From contig NZ_ANNK01000083.1 in the NCBI RefSeq assembly GCF_000334155.1, forward strand, positions 1-44,594: a stretch of DNA of 44,594 nt, written 5' to 3'. The notes under the pieces were generated by a model. That model was given only the letters and a program-made list of their open reading frames with translations. It did no database searches and had not been told where the DNA came from. Shown here piece after piece: positions 19,392 through 27,305 of the stretch (position 1 is the stretch's first letter; the number at the start of each line of letters is the position of its first letter). Origin of the DNA: Halalkalibacterium ligniniphilum (GTDB taxonomy: Bacteria > Bacillota > Bacilli > Bacillales > Bacillaceae_D). Made by a program: the position numbers and the translations under genes.

Positions 19392-19631
19392 ATGAAATCA
19401 ACTGTTAATATTCAAGACCATTTTTTGAACCAGCTGCGAAAGGAAAACATCCCTGTCACCGTTTTTCTTTTAAATGGCTTTCAATTACGAGGTCTCATTA
19501 AAGGATTTGATAATTTTACAATTGTCCTTGAAAGTGAAGGAAAGCAACAGCTTGTTTACAAGCATGCGATTTCAACCTTTGCGCCACAGCGCAATGTGCA
19601 GATGAAGGTAGAGCAAGAGCCTGGACAATAA
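19392..19631 (+). CDS. hfq: RNA-binding protein Hfq
   Basis: A 79-residue Sm-like protein forming hexameric rings that bind small RNAs and mRNA. The Sm1 motif ([19 protein letters not shown]) and Sm2 motif ([10 protein letters not shown]) are intact; the N terminus has the usual [15 protein letters not shown] helix. The C-terminal tail is short, as in other Gram-positive Hfq. The ribosome site is GAGGGGG. It is last in the run that begins with mutS, and two hairpin terminators lie downstream. Confidence 0.97.
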   Translation: MKSTVNIQDHFLNQLRKENIPVTVFLLNGFQLRGLIKGFDNFTIVLESEGKQQLVYKHAISTFAPQRNVQMKVEQEPGQ

Positions 19632-19770
19632 AAGATGACAAATCGCTTCAGGAACGGTTGGCTTTTCGCACGAGGACTGAAACCGATACATGAGGCTCAG
19701 TTAGAGAAATCATTAAAATGGGTGGTATGAGCGAGACTGCGATTACGTGTTCTCAGCCGCCCTCTTCCAC

Positions 19771-19801
19771 AAAAAAAGCTGACAGCATTGTCGGCTTTTT
19801 T
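19771..19801. terminator. Bidirectional terminator between hfq and the convergent recombinase gene
   Basis: AAAAAAAGCTGACA and TGTCGGCTTTTTT form a stem with a GCAT loop. A and T tracts on both sides let it work for both strands. Confidence 0.88.
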
Positions 19802-19833
19802 GAAAGAAAAGAAAAGCATACATTCGATGATGT

Positions 19834-20820
19834 CTAGCGCAAGCGTCTTGCGCTTTTTTTACTGTCTGTCGCTTTTTCTTGAATCGTTTTTACATAGCGT
19901 AATAAGGACAATTCACTTTGGAATCCAAGTATATCTAACAATTGAGAAGATGCCATCCCTTCACGTAATTTTTGTAAAATAAACGTATTTCGTAAGCTTT
20001 GAGCAGAAATCCCTTTTCGTAATCCTGCCCGTTTCACCTCTAAGCGCAGCATTTTTTGCACGGCAATTTCTGTCCATGCTTTCGGTTGGTCGAGCTCATA
20101 GGACCATCGATAGGTTTTACGTTGAAAATCAAAGGCGACAAAAAACGGATCCTGACTGTGATAACGTGGTCTCACAGCTGCTGGAATCGTCTCATAATAG
20201 CGATAGGCCAATGCGTGATCTTCAGCGCTAAGCTGGATGCTCCGTTCGTTTTTCGTTTCAGAAACAATCTCTAGTGTCTTTGTCTGAAATTGGATGCGAT
20301 TCATCGTTAGCAGGACAGCTTCTTGAAGAGAGAGACCATAATACAAAAAAAGCTTGACGATCAAGAGGTTTCGCTCAGCGATTAGGGGGCGTATCGCTTG
20401 TTGGCGCTCACTTAGCCCTTCGGCTGAGGTTAACGTTTTTAAAAGCCGTTTCGCTTCGTCGTTGCTTACATATTCATTTTCTGCCAGTGCTTCCTGATGT
20501 AGGACTGGTGGTTCAAAACCTTCAATCGAATGCCCTGATAATTGACCGCTCCTTTTTTGAAAGGTTGCCAGCTGGTGAAGGACGGAATAGATTCTACGGA
20601 TGGTGCGTACTTTGTAATGACGATCTTTGATTAAATGAGTAAAATAGCACTCCAAATCAGTGTAACGAAGGTTTTTCCATTGTTCAAATGTTGGTGGCCC
20701 AATGACAGTTGCCATCCAACCAAAAAAAGCTTCCAGATCATAGAGATAGCGGCGAATTGTTGAAGGCTGTCTTCCCCGAGCTTGTAGGTGACCGATGTAT
20801 GGCTCGACAAATGATGGCAA
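19834..20820 (-). CDS. Tyrosine recombinase-like protein lacking several catalytic residues
   Basis: A 328-residue member of the tyrosine recombinase/integrase family by fold: an N-terminal SAM-like core-binding domain (TIRRYLYDLEAFFGW) and a C-terminal catalytic-type domain. Key residues differ from active enzymes: box I reads YYGLSLQEA, with Ser where the first catalytic Arg should be; box II reads AQSLRNTF, keeping the Arg but with Gln for His; the later His/Trp is Phe (LGFQ); only the Tyr (RYVKT) and a Lys (TKNER) seem kept. It may bind DNA without recombining. The open frame starts at a TTG (20820), but the ribosome site GGAGGG lies 21 nt before it and 6 nt before an in-frame ATT (20835). 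Divergent from spoVK, convergent with hfq. Confidence 0.75.
   Translation of the reverse strand: MPSFVEPYIGHLQARGRQPSTIRRYLYDLEAFFGWMATVIGPPTFEQWKNLRYTDLECYFTHLIKDRHYKVRTIRRIYSVLHQLATFQKRSGQLSGHSIEGFEPPVLHQEALAENEYVSNDEAKRLLKTLTSAEGLSERQQAIRPLIAERNLLIVKLFLYYGLSLQEAVLLTMNRIQFQTKTLEIVSETKNERSIQLSAEDHALAYRYYETIPAAVRPRYHSQDPFFVAFDFQRKTYRWSYELDQPKAWTEIAVQKMLRLEVKRAGLRKGISAQSLRNTFILQKLREGMASSQLLDILGFQSELSLLRYVKTIQEKATDSKKSARRLR
19836..19860 (+). terminator. Second terminator for the plus strand, inside the recombinase 3' end
   Basis: AGCGCAAG pairs with CTTGCGCT across CGT, followed by seven T. It overlaps the last codons and stop of the minus-strand recombinase gene. Confidence 0.75.
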
Positions 20821-20931
20821 CGTATGATTAAAAATAACGAACCCTCCTTAATCTCTTATCTATTACGAGTATATCAAATTTCAAGCTTGAGAGCTGAAAG
20901 AAGCGAGAGCGTAAAAACAACTAGGCGTTTG

Positions 20932-20959
20932 TCACAATTTTGGGCGTCTTGCGTATAGT
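20932..20959 (+). promoter_or_regulatory. Candidate sigma-E promoter of spoVK
   Basis: TCACAAT at 20932-20938, 13 nt, then CGTATAGT, which fits six of eight positions of the sigma-E -10 box CATAYAMT. spoVK is a sigma-E-dependent mother-cell gene in B. subtilis. Confidence 0.5.
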
Positions 20960-21008
20960 AATAAAAAGCAGTAAAACGTAGAAACGTCTAAAAAAGGGGT
21001 GAACCGCT

Positions 21009-21959
21009 TTGAATCATCCAACTACGGCCTCTTCAAAAGGACGAATTAATATTGTCCTTACCCATAAGCAAAACGCTCGCACAGACGCACAGCAATCGTT
21101 TTTTCATACGGAAGCCGAAAGAGAAAAGCATTATGTATTAGAACGGATTGAGCGAGAGCTTGAACAGTATGTTGGACTAATAGAAGTAAAGCGTCTCATC
21201 AAAGAAGTATATGCTTGGCTGTACATTAACCGCTGTCGGGAAGAGCAAGGGTTAAAAGTGACGAAGCAAGCGCTCCATATGATTTTTAAAGGAAACCCTG
21301 GTACTGGAAAAACAACGGTAGCGCGGTTGATCGCTCAATTTTTTCGTGAAATGAATGTTCTATCAAGAGGACATTTAATTGAGGCAGAGCGAGCGGATCT
21401 TGTTGGTGAGTATATTGGTCATACGGCGCAAAAAACACGGGAGCTAATTAAAAAAGCACAGGGCGGCGTACTATTTGTGGACGAAGCGTATTCCCTTGGC
21501 AGGGGAGGCGAGAAAGATTTCGGCAAAGAGGCGATTGACACGTTGGTGAAAGCCATGGAGGACCAACAGCATGAATTTGTGCTGATTTTAGCTGGCTATT
21601 CTAGAGAAATGGATTACTTTCTTTCCCTTAATCCAGGCTTACCGTCCCGTTTTCCGATTGCGATTGATTTTCCCAATTATACAACCGAACAGCTAATGGA
21701 AATCGTGACAATCATGTTACGTGAGCGACAATACGAGCTTTCAGAGGGAGCCAAGCGTAAGATACGTGAGCATGTGAAGAGGCTGCGACAAGAGGAAGGC
21801 CGGTCGTTCAGTAATGGCCGCTACGTTCGAAACATGCTTGAAGAAGGCATTCGTACACAGGCTGTTCGGCTTCTGCAGGAAGGTAATTACGAAAGGCGGG
21901 CACTGTTGACATTATCAGAAGAGGATTTTCCCTTTGAAAATACGAACGTGCGTCCATAA
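21009..21959 (+). CDS. spoVK: Stage V sporulation protein K (AAA+ ATPase)
   Basis: A CbbX-type AAA+ ATPase of 316 residues (322 in B. subtilis) required in the mother cell for spore maturation; its substrate is not known. Walker A is GNPGTGKTT near 95, Walker B VLFVDEAYSL near 155, and a sensor-like FPIAIDFPNY motif lies near 215. Translation starts at a TTG with AAGGGGTGA 8 nt upstream; no better start exists before the conserved region. A strong terminator follows, so it is a single-gene unit. Confidence 0.94.
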   Translation: MNHPTTASSKGRINIVLTHKQNARTDAQQSFFHTEAEREKHYVLERIERELEQYVGLIEVKRLIKEVYAWLYINRCREEQGLKVTKQALHMIFKGNPGTGKTTVARLIAQFFREMNVLSRGHLIEAERADLVGEYIGHTAQKTRELIKKAQGGVLFVDEAYSLGRGGEKDFGKEAIDTLVKAMEDQQHEFVLILAGYSREMDYFLSLNPGLPSRFPIAIDFPNYTTEQLMEIVTIMLRERQYELSEGAKRKIREHVKRLRQEEGRSFSNGRYVRNMLEEGIRTQAVRLLQEGNYERRALLTLSEEDFPFENTNVRP

Positions 21960-21966
21960 CAAGGAA

Positions 21967-22001
21967 AGTGAGTCGAAGTTGCGATCGGCTCACTGTTTTT
22001 T
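21967..22001 (+). terminator. Intrinsic terminator of spoVK
   Basis: AGTGAGTCG pairs with CGGCTCACT (one G-T pair), followed by GTTTTTT. Confidence 0.9.
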
Positions 22002-22020
22002 GTATGATCACAGGAGGAAG

Positions 22021-22160
22021 TTTTCGTTCACTAATCAGAAAGTATAAAAATCATGATAACAATATGAACGAATAAAAAAAGACTCAGGCTTTCATCATTT
22101 AGGACATGATGATATGCCAAGTTTTTCTAACAAAGATTAAAAAAAGGTCGTGATTATAGA
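22021..22160 (+). promoter_or_regulatory. hflX leader with a three-codon ORF and an attenuator-like hairpin
   Basis: A weak promoter-like pair (TTTTCG, 16 nt, TATAAA at 22043-22048) precedes the leader. It contains ATG-AAC-GAA-TAA at 22064-22075. It also has a hairpin at 22087-22118 (GGC/GCC and TCATCAT/ATGATGA stems) followed by GTTTTTC. An intrinsic-terminator-like structure between the promoter and the gene suggests attenuation. Listeria hflX is known to be controlled by a ribosome-dependent attenuator; the same mechanism here is inference. Confidence 0.4.
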
Positions 22161-23420
22161 TTGCAAGAAATAAATCGTGCTGAAACGGAACGAGTTATTC
22201 TTGTAGGCTGCCAGCGTGCTCAGCAAGAAGATGAGCGGTTTGAAGCGTCTATGAAAGAATTGCATGCGTTAACGGAAACAGCAAAAGGATATGTCATTGG
22301 GACCCTTTCGCAAAAGCGAGATTCGGTCGAGCCTACCACCTATATCGGTCGTGGAAAAATTGAAGAGCTTGTCACTCTCATAGAGGAAGCAGAAATCGAT
22401 GTGGTCATTTTTAACGATGAACTCACAGGCAGCCAAATACGCAATCTGACCCGTCATTGTCAGGTGCCTGTCATTGATCGGACGCAGCTTATTTTAGATA
22501 TTTTTGCTAGTCGTGCGAAATCAAGAGAAGGAAAGCTGCAAGTCGAGCTTGCGCAGCTTCGTTATTCATTGCCCCGCTTAGTCGGTCAAGGTCAAGCGCT
22601 ATCACGGCAAGGAGGAGGAATTGGGACGAGAGGACCTGGTGAAACCCAGCTTGAAACAGACCGCCGACACATACGGAGACGGATGTCTGAAATCGAGCGA
22701 CAGCTACAGACGGTTGTTAATCATCGTGAGCGATATCGTGAGCGGCGAAATCGAAATGGGGTTTTGCAAATCGCTTTAGTTGGCTACACGAATGCTGGAA
22801 AATCAACCTTGCTTAATCGTCTAACGGAAGCCGATACCCTTGAGGAAGACCAGTTGTTTGCAACACTCGACCCAACGACACGTAAGTTTTCTTTGCCGAG
22901 TGGGATGAATGTGCTTTTATCCGATACGGTTGGTTTTATTCAAGACTTACCTACAACGCTTATTGCTGCGTTTCGTTCGACATTAGAAGAAGTAGCACAA
23001 GCTGACCTTTTGCTTCATGTAGTTGACAGCTCAAATAAGCAATATGATCAGCATGAAGAAACGGTCAATCAGCTTTTGAAAGAGCTTGAAGCTTCCTCCA
23101 TTCCTCAACTCATTGTCTACAACAAAACCGACCAGCAAATAACTGATTTTTTTGCAAGTGCTCTCGTTCCATCGATTCAAATCTCAGCTTATCATGAAGG
23201 AGATTTGACCAAGTTAAAGAAGAAAATTGAAGAGCTTTTAAAGAAAGAGCTGCTGCCATACGAGGCGATGATCCAAAGTAATGAAGGCAAGCTTCTTGCG
23301 CAGGTTCGCACAGAGACGATCGTTGAGACGGCTGAATGGGACGAGGAGACGGAGATCTATATCGTTAAAGGCTATGTTAGAAAGAACAGCCCCCTTGCGA
23401 AACGTTTAAAAGAGTGCTAA
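22161..23420 (+). CDS. hflX: Ribosome-associated GTPase HflX
   Basis: HflX is a 50S-binding GTPase that splits stalled ribosomes under heat or antibiotic stress. The 419-residue protein has the N-terminal HflX domain with the glycine-rich [18 protein letters not shown] segment, and a G domain with G1 GYTNAGKST near 208, G3 DTVGF near 255 and G4 NKTD near 320. It starts at a TTG with a weak ribosome site; the conserved ERVILVG follows nine residues later and no other start fits. This corresponds to B. subtilis ynbA, which also lies between spoVK and ynbB. Confidence 0.95.
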   Translation: MQEINRAETERVILVGCQRAQQEDERFEASMKELHALTETAKGYVIGTLSQKRDSVEPTTYIGRGKIEELVTLIEEAEIDVVIFNDELTGSQIRNLTRHCQVPVIDRTQLILDIFASRAKSREGKLQVELAQLRYSLPRLVGQGQALSRQGGGIGTRGPGETQLETDRRHIRRRMSEIERQLQTVVNHRERYRERRNRNGVLQIALVGYTNAGKSTLLNRLTEADTLEEDQLFATLDPTTRKFSLPSGMNVLLSDTVGFIQDLPTTLIAAFRSTLEEVAQADLLLHVVDSSNKQYDQHEETVNQLLKELEASSIPQLIVYNKTDQQITDFFASALVPSIQISAYHEGDLTKLKKKIEELLKKELLPYEAMIQSNEGKLLAQVRTETIVETAEWDEETEIYIVKGYVRKNSPLAKRLKEC

Positions 23421-23453
23421 TCACATCATAGAATGAAGGAGACAAATTGAACC

Positions 23454-24722
23454 ATGTACCAGCAATTAAAAAATGGGACGAAGCTAAAAGCACTTGTAGA
23501 AGAAATCGAAAAAAAGATTCAAGCACATTTTTCTGAAGTTGAAGAAATTGCTCTTACGAATCAAGGGAGAGTAATGACTTCCTTCAAAGAACATCAAGTT
23601 TCTGATTATCATTTTACCCCATCCACAGGCTACGGCTATGACGACGTTGGTCGAGATACGCTTGAAGCGATTTATGCAGATGTTTTTGGAGGAGAGGCAG
23701 CACTTGTACGACCGCAAATCATATCCGGAACACATGCGATCGCCATCGCCTTATTCGGCCTTCTGCGCCCAGGGGATGATTTGCTTTATATTACAGGAAA
23801 GCCCTATGATACCTTGGAGGAAATTGTTGGTATAAGAGGCAAAAAAAACGGGTCATTAAAAGAATATGGCATTGGCTATCAGGCCGTTCAGCTAAGAGAG
23901 GATGGCTGGATTGATGAAGAACAAGTGAAGGCATTGATAACCGAACGGACAAAAGTGATCGGCATTCAGCGATCAAAAGGATATGGCGACCGTCCTTCTT
24001 ATACGATTGAACAAATTAAAAAGATGATTGATCTCGTCAAGTCGGTAAACCCGGAGCTCATCGTTTTTGTTGATAATTGCTATGGTGAATTTGTGGAAAC
24101 GATGGAGCCTTGTCATGTGGGCGCTGACATAATCGCTGGATCACTGATTAAAAATCCTGGAGGGGGGATTGTTAAAACAGGGGGCTATCTCGTTGGAAGA
24201 AAACAGTGGGTGGAGCAAGCCTCTTATCGACTTGCAGCTCCTGGTATCGGTGCTGAAGGAGGAGCGAGCCTCTATAGCTTATTAGAAATGTACCAAGGCT
24301 TCTTTCTAGCTCCACATGTTGTCTCTCAAGCGGTAAAAGGGGCCATTTTCACCGCTGCTTTTCTTGAGGTTCTTGGAATGGAGACAAGCCCAAGCTGGAA
24401 TGTGAAACGAACCGATTTAATTCAATCGGTCAAGTTTCCTACGGCAGAAGCGATGATTGCCTTTTGCCAAGCGATCCAAGCTGCTTCTCCAATTAATGCC
24501 CATGTTACCCCGCATCCAAGTCCAATGCCTGGTTATGAAGACCCAGTTATCATGGCTGCGGGTACGTTTATTCAAGGGGCGAGCATTGAACTCACCGCTG
24601 ATGGTCCAATTCGCTCACCATACATGGCCTATGTTCAAGGAGGATTAACCTATGAGCATGTGAAAATTGCTGTTCTCCAAGCGGTGGACGCCTTGCTTGA
24701 GAGCAAAGAAGTTTCCTTATAA
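23454..24722 (+). CDS. ynbB: YnbB, PLP-dependent methionine gamma-lyase/aluminium-resistance family protein
   Basis: A 422-residue fold-type I pyridoxal-phosphate enzyme of the family annotated as aluminium-resistance protein or methionine gamma-lyase family. The PLP lysine is probably in GSLIKNPGGG near 233; the cofactor-binding SGTHAIAIALFG segment and VDNCYGEF are present. The true reaction is not established, so the name is positional and family-based. AAGGAG precedes the ATG by about 13 nt. It lies 33 nt after hflX, probably cotranscribed, and ends at a terminator before glnR. Confidence 0.88.
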   Translation: MYQQLKNGTKLKALVEEIEKKIQAHFSEVEEIALTNQGRVMTSFKEHQVSDYHFTPSTGYGYDDVGRDTLEAIYADVFGGEAALVRPQIISGTHAIAIALFGLLRPGDDLLYITGKPYDTLEEIVGIRGKKNGSLKEYGIGYQAVQLREDGWIDEEQVKALITERTKVIGIQRSKGYGDRPSYTIEQIKKMIDLVKSVNPELIVFVDNCYGEFVETMEPCHVGADIIAGSLIKNPGGGIVKTGGYLVGRKQWVEQASYRLAAPGIGAEGGASLYSLLEMYQGFFLAPHVVSQAVKGAIFTAAFLEVLGMETSPSWNVKRTDLIQSVKFPTAEAMIAFCQAIQAASPINAHVTPHPSPMPGYEDPVIMAAGTFIQGASIELTADGPIRSPYMAYVQGGLTYEHVKIAVLQAVDALLESKEVSL

Positions 24723-24733
24723 ATTTTTTCGTC

Positions 24734-24769
24734 AAGGTACCTTTTTCGTTAAGAGAGGGTACTTTTTTT
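24734..24769 (+). terminator. Intrinsic terminator of hflX-ynbB
   Basis: AAGGTACC pairs with GGTACTTT around a 16-nt loop, followed by a T run. Confidence 0.8.
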
Positions 24770-24925
24770 GATTACGCGACTTCTAGATATAAAATAGCTA
24801 ACGATGGCCACTTATTTTTAAGAAAGTGTGAATGTTTTTCAAGTTCGTCACAAAATGTTTGGATTTCTTCTAGTGGCAGATGGAAATAAAGAAAATAAAA
24901 ACATTGTTTCATCAGATAATTCTGA

Positions 24926-24942
24926 TGTGAAGAAACCTAACA
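24926..24942 (+). promoter_or_regulatory. GlnR operator upstream of glnRA
   Basis: TGTGAAGAAACCTAACA fits the GlnR/TnrA consensus TGTNA-N7-TNACA at every fixed position. It ends 4 nt before the -35 box of the glnRA promoter. A further partial palindrome, CTAACAT with ATGTTAG (24937-24958), overlaps the -35 and may be a second site. Expected effect: feedback repression of glnRA by GlnR when nitrogen is plentiful. Confidence 0.8.
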
Positions 24943-24946
24943 TCTC

Positions 24947-24975
24947 TTGACATGTTAGCTTCCATCCATTACACT
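24947..24975 (+). promoter_or_regulatory. Sigma-A promoter of glnRA
   Basis: A perfect TTGACA at 24947-24952, a 17-nt spacer and TACACT at 24970-24975. Confidence 0.85.
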
Positions 24976-25010
24976 ATGGTTAATGATGATGGAGGAGGTA
25001 GTGTTGTGTC

Positions 25011-25415
25011 ATGAATGACCAAATTCGCCGTAACATGCCACTCTTTCCGATAGGAATTGTAAAGCAATTAACAGAATTATCCGCTCGACAAATTCGGTAC
25101 TATGAAGAGCACCATTTAATTAAACCGGCTCGAACAAACGGTAACCAACGGCTTTTTTCGTTTGTTGATGTTGAAAGATTGCTAGAAATTAAGGCGCTTA
25201 TTGAAGAAGGCGTGAATATCTCTGGAATTAAGCAAATTTTTGCACTCAAAGCCCAAGCAAAAGAAATGGAGCCACAAGCGAAGCTAGAGCATGAGTCTCA
25301 GCGTGAAATGACCGACAAAGAGCTCCGTAATTATTTAAAAAATGAAATCATGATGGCTGGTAGACATGGGCGGGCTTCGATTATCCAAGGACAGCTTTCA
25401 CGGTTTTTTCATTAA
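25011..25415 (+). CDS. glnR: Nitrogen regulator GlnR (MerR family)
   Basis: A 134-residue MerR-family repressor. The winged-helix domain ([20 protein letters not shown], about 12-75) is followed by a short dimerisation region and a C-terminal tail ([19 protein letters not shown]) of the type through which feedback-inhibited glutamine synthetase activates GlnR. The ribosome site GGAGGAGGT is 11 nt from the ATG. The operator and promoter just upstream support autoregulation. glnA follows 85 nt later in the same unit, as in B. subtilis. Confidence 0.96.
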   Translation: MNDQIRRNMPLFPIGIVKQLTELSARQIRYYEEHHLIKPARTNGNQRLFSFVDVERLLEIKALIEEGVNISGIKQIFALKAQAKEMEPQAKLEHESQREMTDKELRNYLKNEIMMAGRHGRASIIQGQLSRFFH

Positions 25416-25500
25416 TATTTTGTCTTGAAAACGGGTCTTCTTTTTAAAGAAAGATTGCGTTTTTCAATAAAACCAATGATTTGAAAGGGGATTACATAGG

Positions 25501-26850
25501 ATGTCTAAGTACACGAAAGATGACATTATGCGAATTGCACAAGAGGATAACGTCCGTTATATTCGACTGCAGTTCACTGATTTACTAGGGACAATCAAAA
25601 ATGTTGAGATTCCAGTTGATCAACTTCCCAAAGCACTTGATAACAAAATGATGTTTGATGGTTCATCCATCGAAGGATTCGTCCGCATTGAGGAATCAGA
25701 TATGTATCTGTATCCGGATTTTGATACATGGGTAGTATTCCCGTGGACACCAGAAAAAGGAAAAGTCGCTCGTTTAATTTGTGATGTTTACCTTCCTGGT
25801 AAGCCTGGTGAAGAGCCAACACCATTTGAAGGTGATCCCCGTGGCATTCTTAAGCGTGTTCTAAAGGAAGCTCGAGACCTTGGATTTACAGCTTTCAATA
25901 TTGGACCAGAGCCGGAATTTTTCTTGTTCAAAAATGACGAAAATGGTGAGCCAACTTTAGAGCTTAACGACAAAGGGGGCTATTTTGACTTAGCACCTAC
26001 GGACTTAGGTGAAAATTGCCGCCGTGACATCGTTCTTGAGCTTGAAGACATGGGCTTTGATATTGAAGCGTCTCACCATGAGGTTGCTCCAGGACAACAT
26101 GAAATTGATTTCAAATATGCAGATGCAGTTACTGCTTGTGACAACATTCAAACATTTAAGCTTGTTGTTAAGACAATTGCACGTAAGCATGGTCTGCACG
26201 CAACATTTATGCCAAAGCCGCTATTTGGTGTTAATGGTTCAGGGATGCATTGTAATATGTCTCTGTTTAATGAAGAGGGAAATGTGTTTTTTGATGAAAG
26301 CACAGAAAGCCAGTTAAGTGAAACAGCATTGCAGTTCCTTGGTGGTATCCTTGAGCATGCAGAAGCTTTCACTGCGATTACAAACCCAATTGTGAACTCA
26401 TATAAGCGTCTTGTTCCAGGATATGAAGCACCGGTCTATGTGGCATGGTCTATGCGCAATCGCAGTCCACTTATCCGTATCCCGTCGTCTCGTGGCTTAA
26501 GCACACGTGTTGAAGTGCGTAGCCCAGATCCAGCGGCGAATCCTTATTTGGCAATGGCTGTCATGTTAGCAGCTGGTCTTGATGGCATTAAGAAGAAATT
26601 GTCTCCACCACCAGCAACTGATCGAAACATCTATGTAATGAGCAAGGAAGAGCGTGAAGAAGAAGGCATTCGTGACCTTCCTGCAACATTAAAAGAAGCA
26701 ATCGACAATCTTGTGAAAGACGAAGTTCTTGTAAAAGCTTTAGGTGAGCATGCAGTAGAGCACTTTGTCGAAGCAAAAGAAATTGAATGGGATATGTTCC
26801 GCACGCAAGTTCACCCTTGGGAACGCGACCAGTACATGTCTTCATATTAA
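25501..26850 (+). CDS. glnA: Glutamine synthetase type I (GSI-alpha)
   Basis: Glutamine synthetase makes glutamine from glutamate, ammonia and ATP. The 449-residue protein has the GSI signature regions (FDGSSIEGF near 52, [34 protein letters not shown]) and R62, the residue tied to feedback inhibition and GlnR control in Bacillus. It lacks the GSI-beta adenylylation insert, as expected for Bacillus. The start follows AAAGGGGA. The last four codons and the stop form the left copy of a 16-bp direct repeat, so a crossover at this gene would have kept the frame intact. Confidence 0.97.
   Translation: MSKYTKDDIMRIAQEDNVRYIRLQFTDLLGTIKNVEIPVDQLPKALDNKMMFDGSSIEGFVRIEESDMYLYPDFDTWVVFPWTPEKGKVARLICDVYLPGKPGEEPTPFEGDPRGILKRVLKEARDLGFTAFNIGPEPEFFLFKNDENGEPTLELNDKGGYFDLAPTDLGENCRRDIVLELEDMGFDIEASHHEVAPGQHEIDFKYADAVTACDNIQTFKLVVKTIARKHGLHATFMPKPLFGVNGSGMHCNMSLFNEEGNVFFDESTESQLSETALQFLGGILEHAEAFTAITNPIVNSYKRLVPGYEAPVYVAWSMRNRSPLIRIPSSRGLSTRVEVRSPDPAANPYLAMAVMLAAGLDGIKKKLSPPPATDRNIYVMSKEEREEEGIRDLPATLKEAIDNLVKDEVLVKALGEHAVEHFVEAKEIEWDMFRTQVHPWERDQYMSSY
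26835..26850 (+). repeat. Left copy of glnA 3'-end direct repeat (putative attL)
   Basis: CATGTCTTCATATTAA, encoding the end of GlnA and its stop, is repeated exactly at 31721-31736. About 45 bp after each copy can also be aligned as diverged versions of the glnA terminator, whereas sequence before the copies is unrelated. Such an arrangement is expected when an integrative element recombines into the 3' end of a gene. Confidence 0.65.
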
Positions 26851-26858
26851 TAGGTGAA

Positions 26859-26892
26859 ACCCTTGAAGCTAGAGGCTTTGAGGGTTTTTTGT
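26859..26892 (+). terminator. Intrinsic terminator of glnRA
   Basis: A 13-bp stem, AAACCCTTGAAGC with GCTTTGAGGGTTT, loop TAGAG, then a T run. Confidence 0.92.
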
Positions 26893-27001
26893 TTCGTGGC
26901 TTTTTGATAATATTTATTTTGTTAGGGTTATCCGCCGCGAACTTTTTAAGAACCGAAAATTTTATCTGTATTCGTTTCAAATTTAGAAAGGGAATCTTTT
27001 T

Positions 27002-27091
27002 CTATGCGGCTACTAACGGGCTATAGACATCAGCGGTAATTTGCATGCTCCCATGCCCAAGGCGCGCTTGGATATATTTCATGCTAAGCGT
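27002..27091 (-). pseudogene. C-terminal relic of a phage-type tyrosine integrase
   Basis: Read on the minus strand, this stretch encodes SMKYIQARLGHGSMQIT followed by ADVYSPLVAA and a stop. That is the LGH box and active-site Tyr region with which phage and ICE tyrosine integrases end (compare K-Y-I-Q-x-R-L-G-H-x-S-x-Q-x-T-x-x-x-Y). Upstream on the same strand the frame closes at a stop near 27119-27121 and no larger integrase portion is visible. It lies 150 bp inside the left glnA repeat, where an integrase gene of an inserted element would be expected. Confidence 0.7.
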
Positions 27092-27224
27092 CAAATAACA
27101 CATAAGAAAACCCAAAACTTACTTAATGCAATCGAGAAAAGCAAGACCTGTGTGAGTAGTCAAGAAAGATAGTGAACAACTTCAGAGGGATAAGAAAAAA
27201 GAATCGAATTGGGTAAATCTTAGG

Positions 27225-27286
27225 TTGTTAATGAACTTAATTATGCTATAATATAACCGTTGGTTAGTAACCAACGGTTATATTAT
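27225..27286 (+). promoter_or_regulatory. Promoter and 39-bp palindromic operator of the tetR-MBL unit
   Basis: TTGTTA at 27225-27230, 16 nt and an extended -10 TG-C-TATAAT ending at 27252 form a good promoter. A perfect palindrome with one central G (27267) runs from 27248 to 27286, 19 bp on each side; its core is CCGTTGGTTA-G-TAACCAACGG. It overlaps the -10 box and the start point, so binding would block transcription. Most simply it is the operator of the TetR-type protein encoded next. Followed by TTATTTTTT, it could also fold as a hairpin in the RNA. Confidence 0.8.
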
Positions 27287-27305
27287 TTTTTGGGGGGTAT
27301 TAAAA

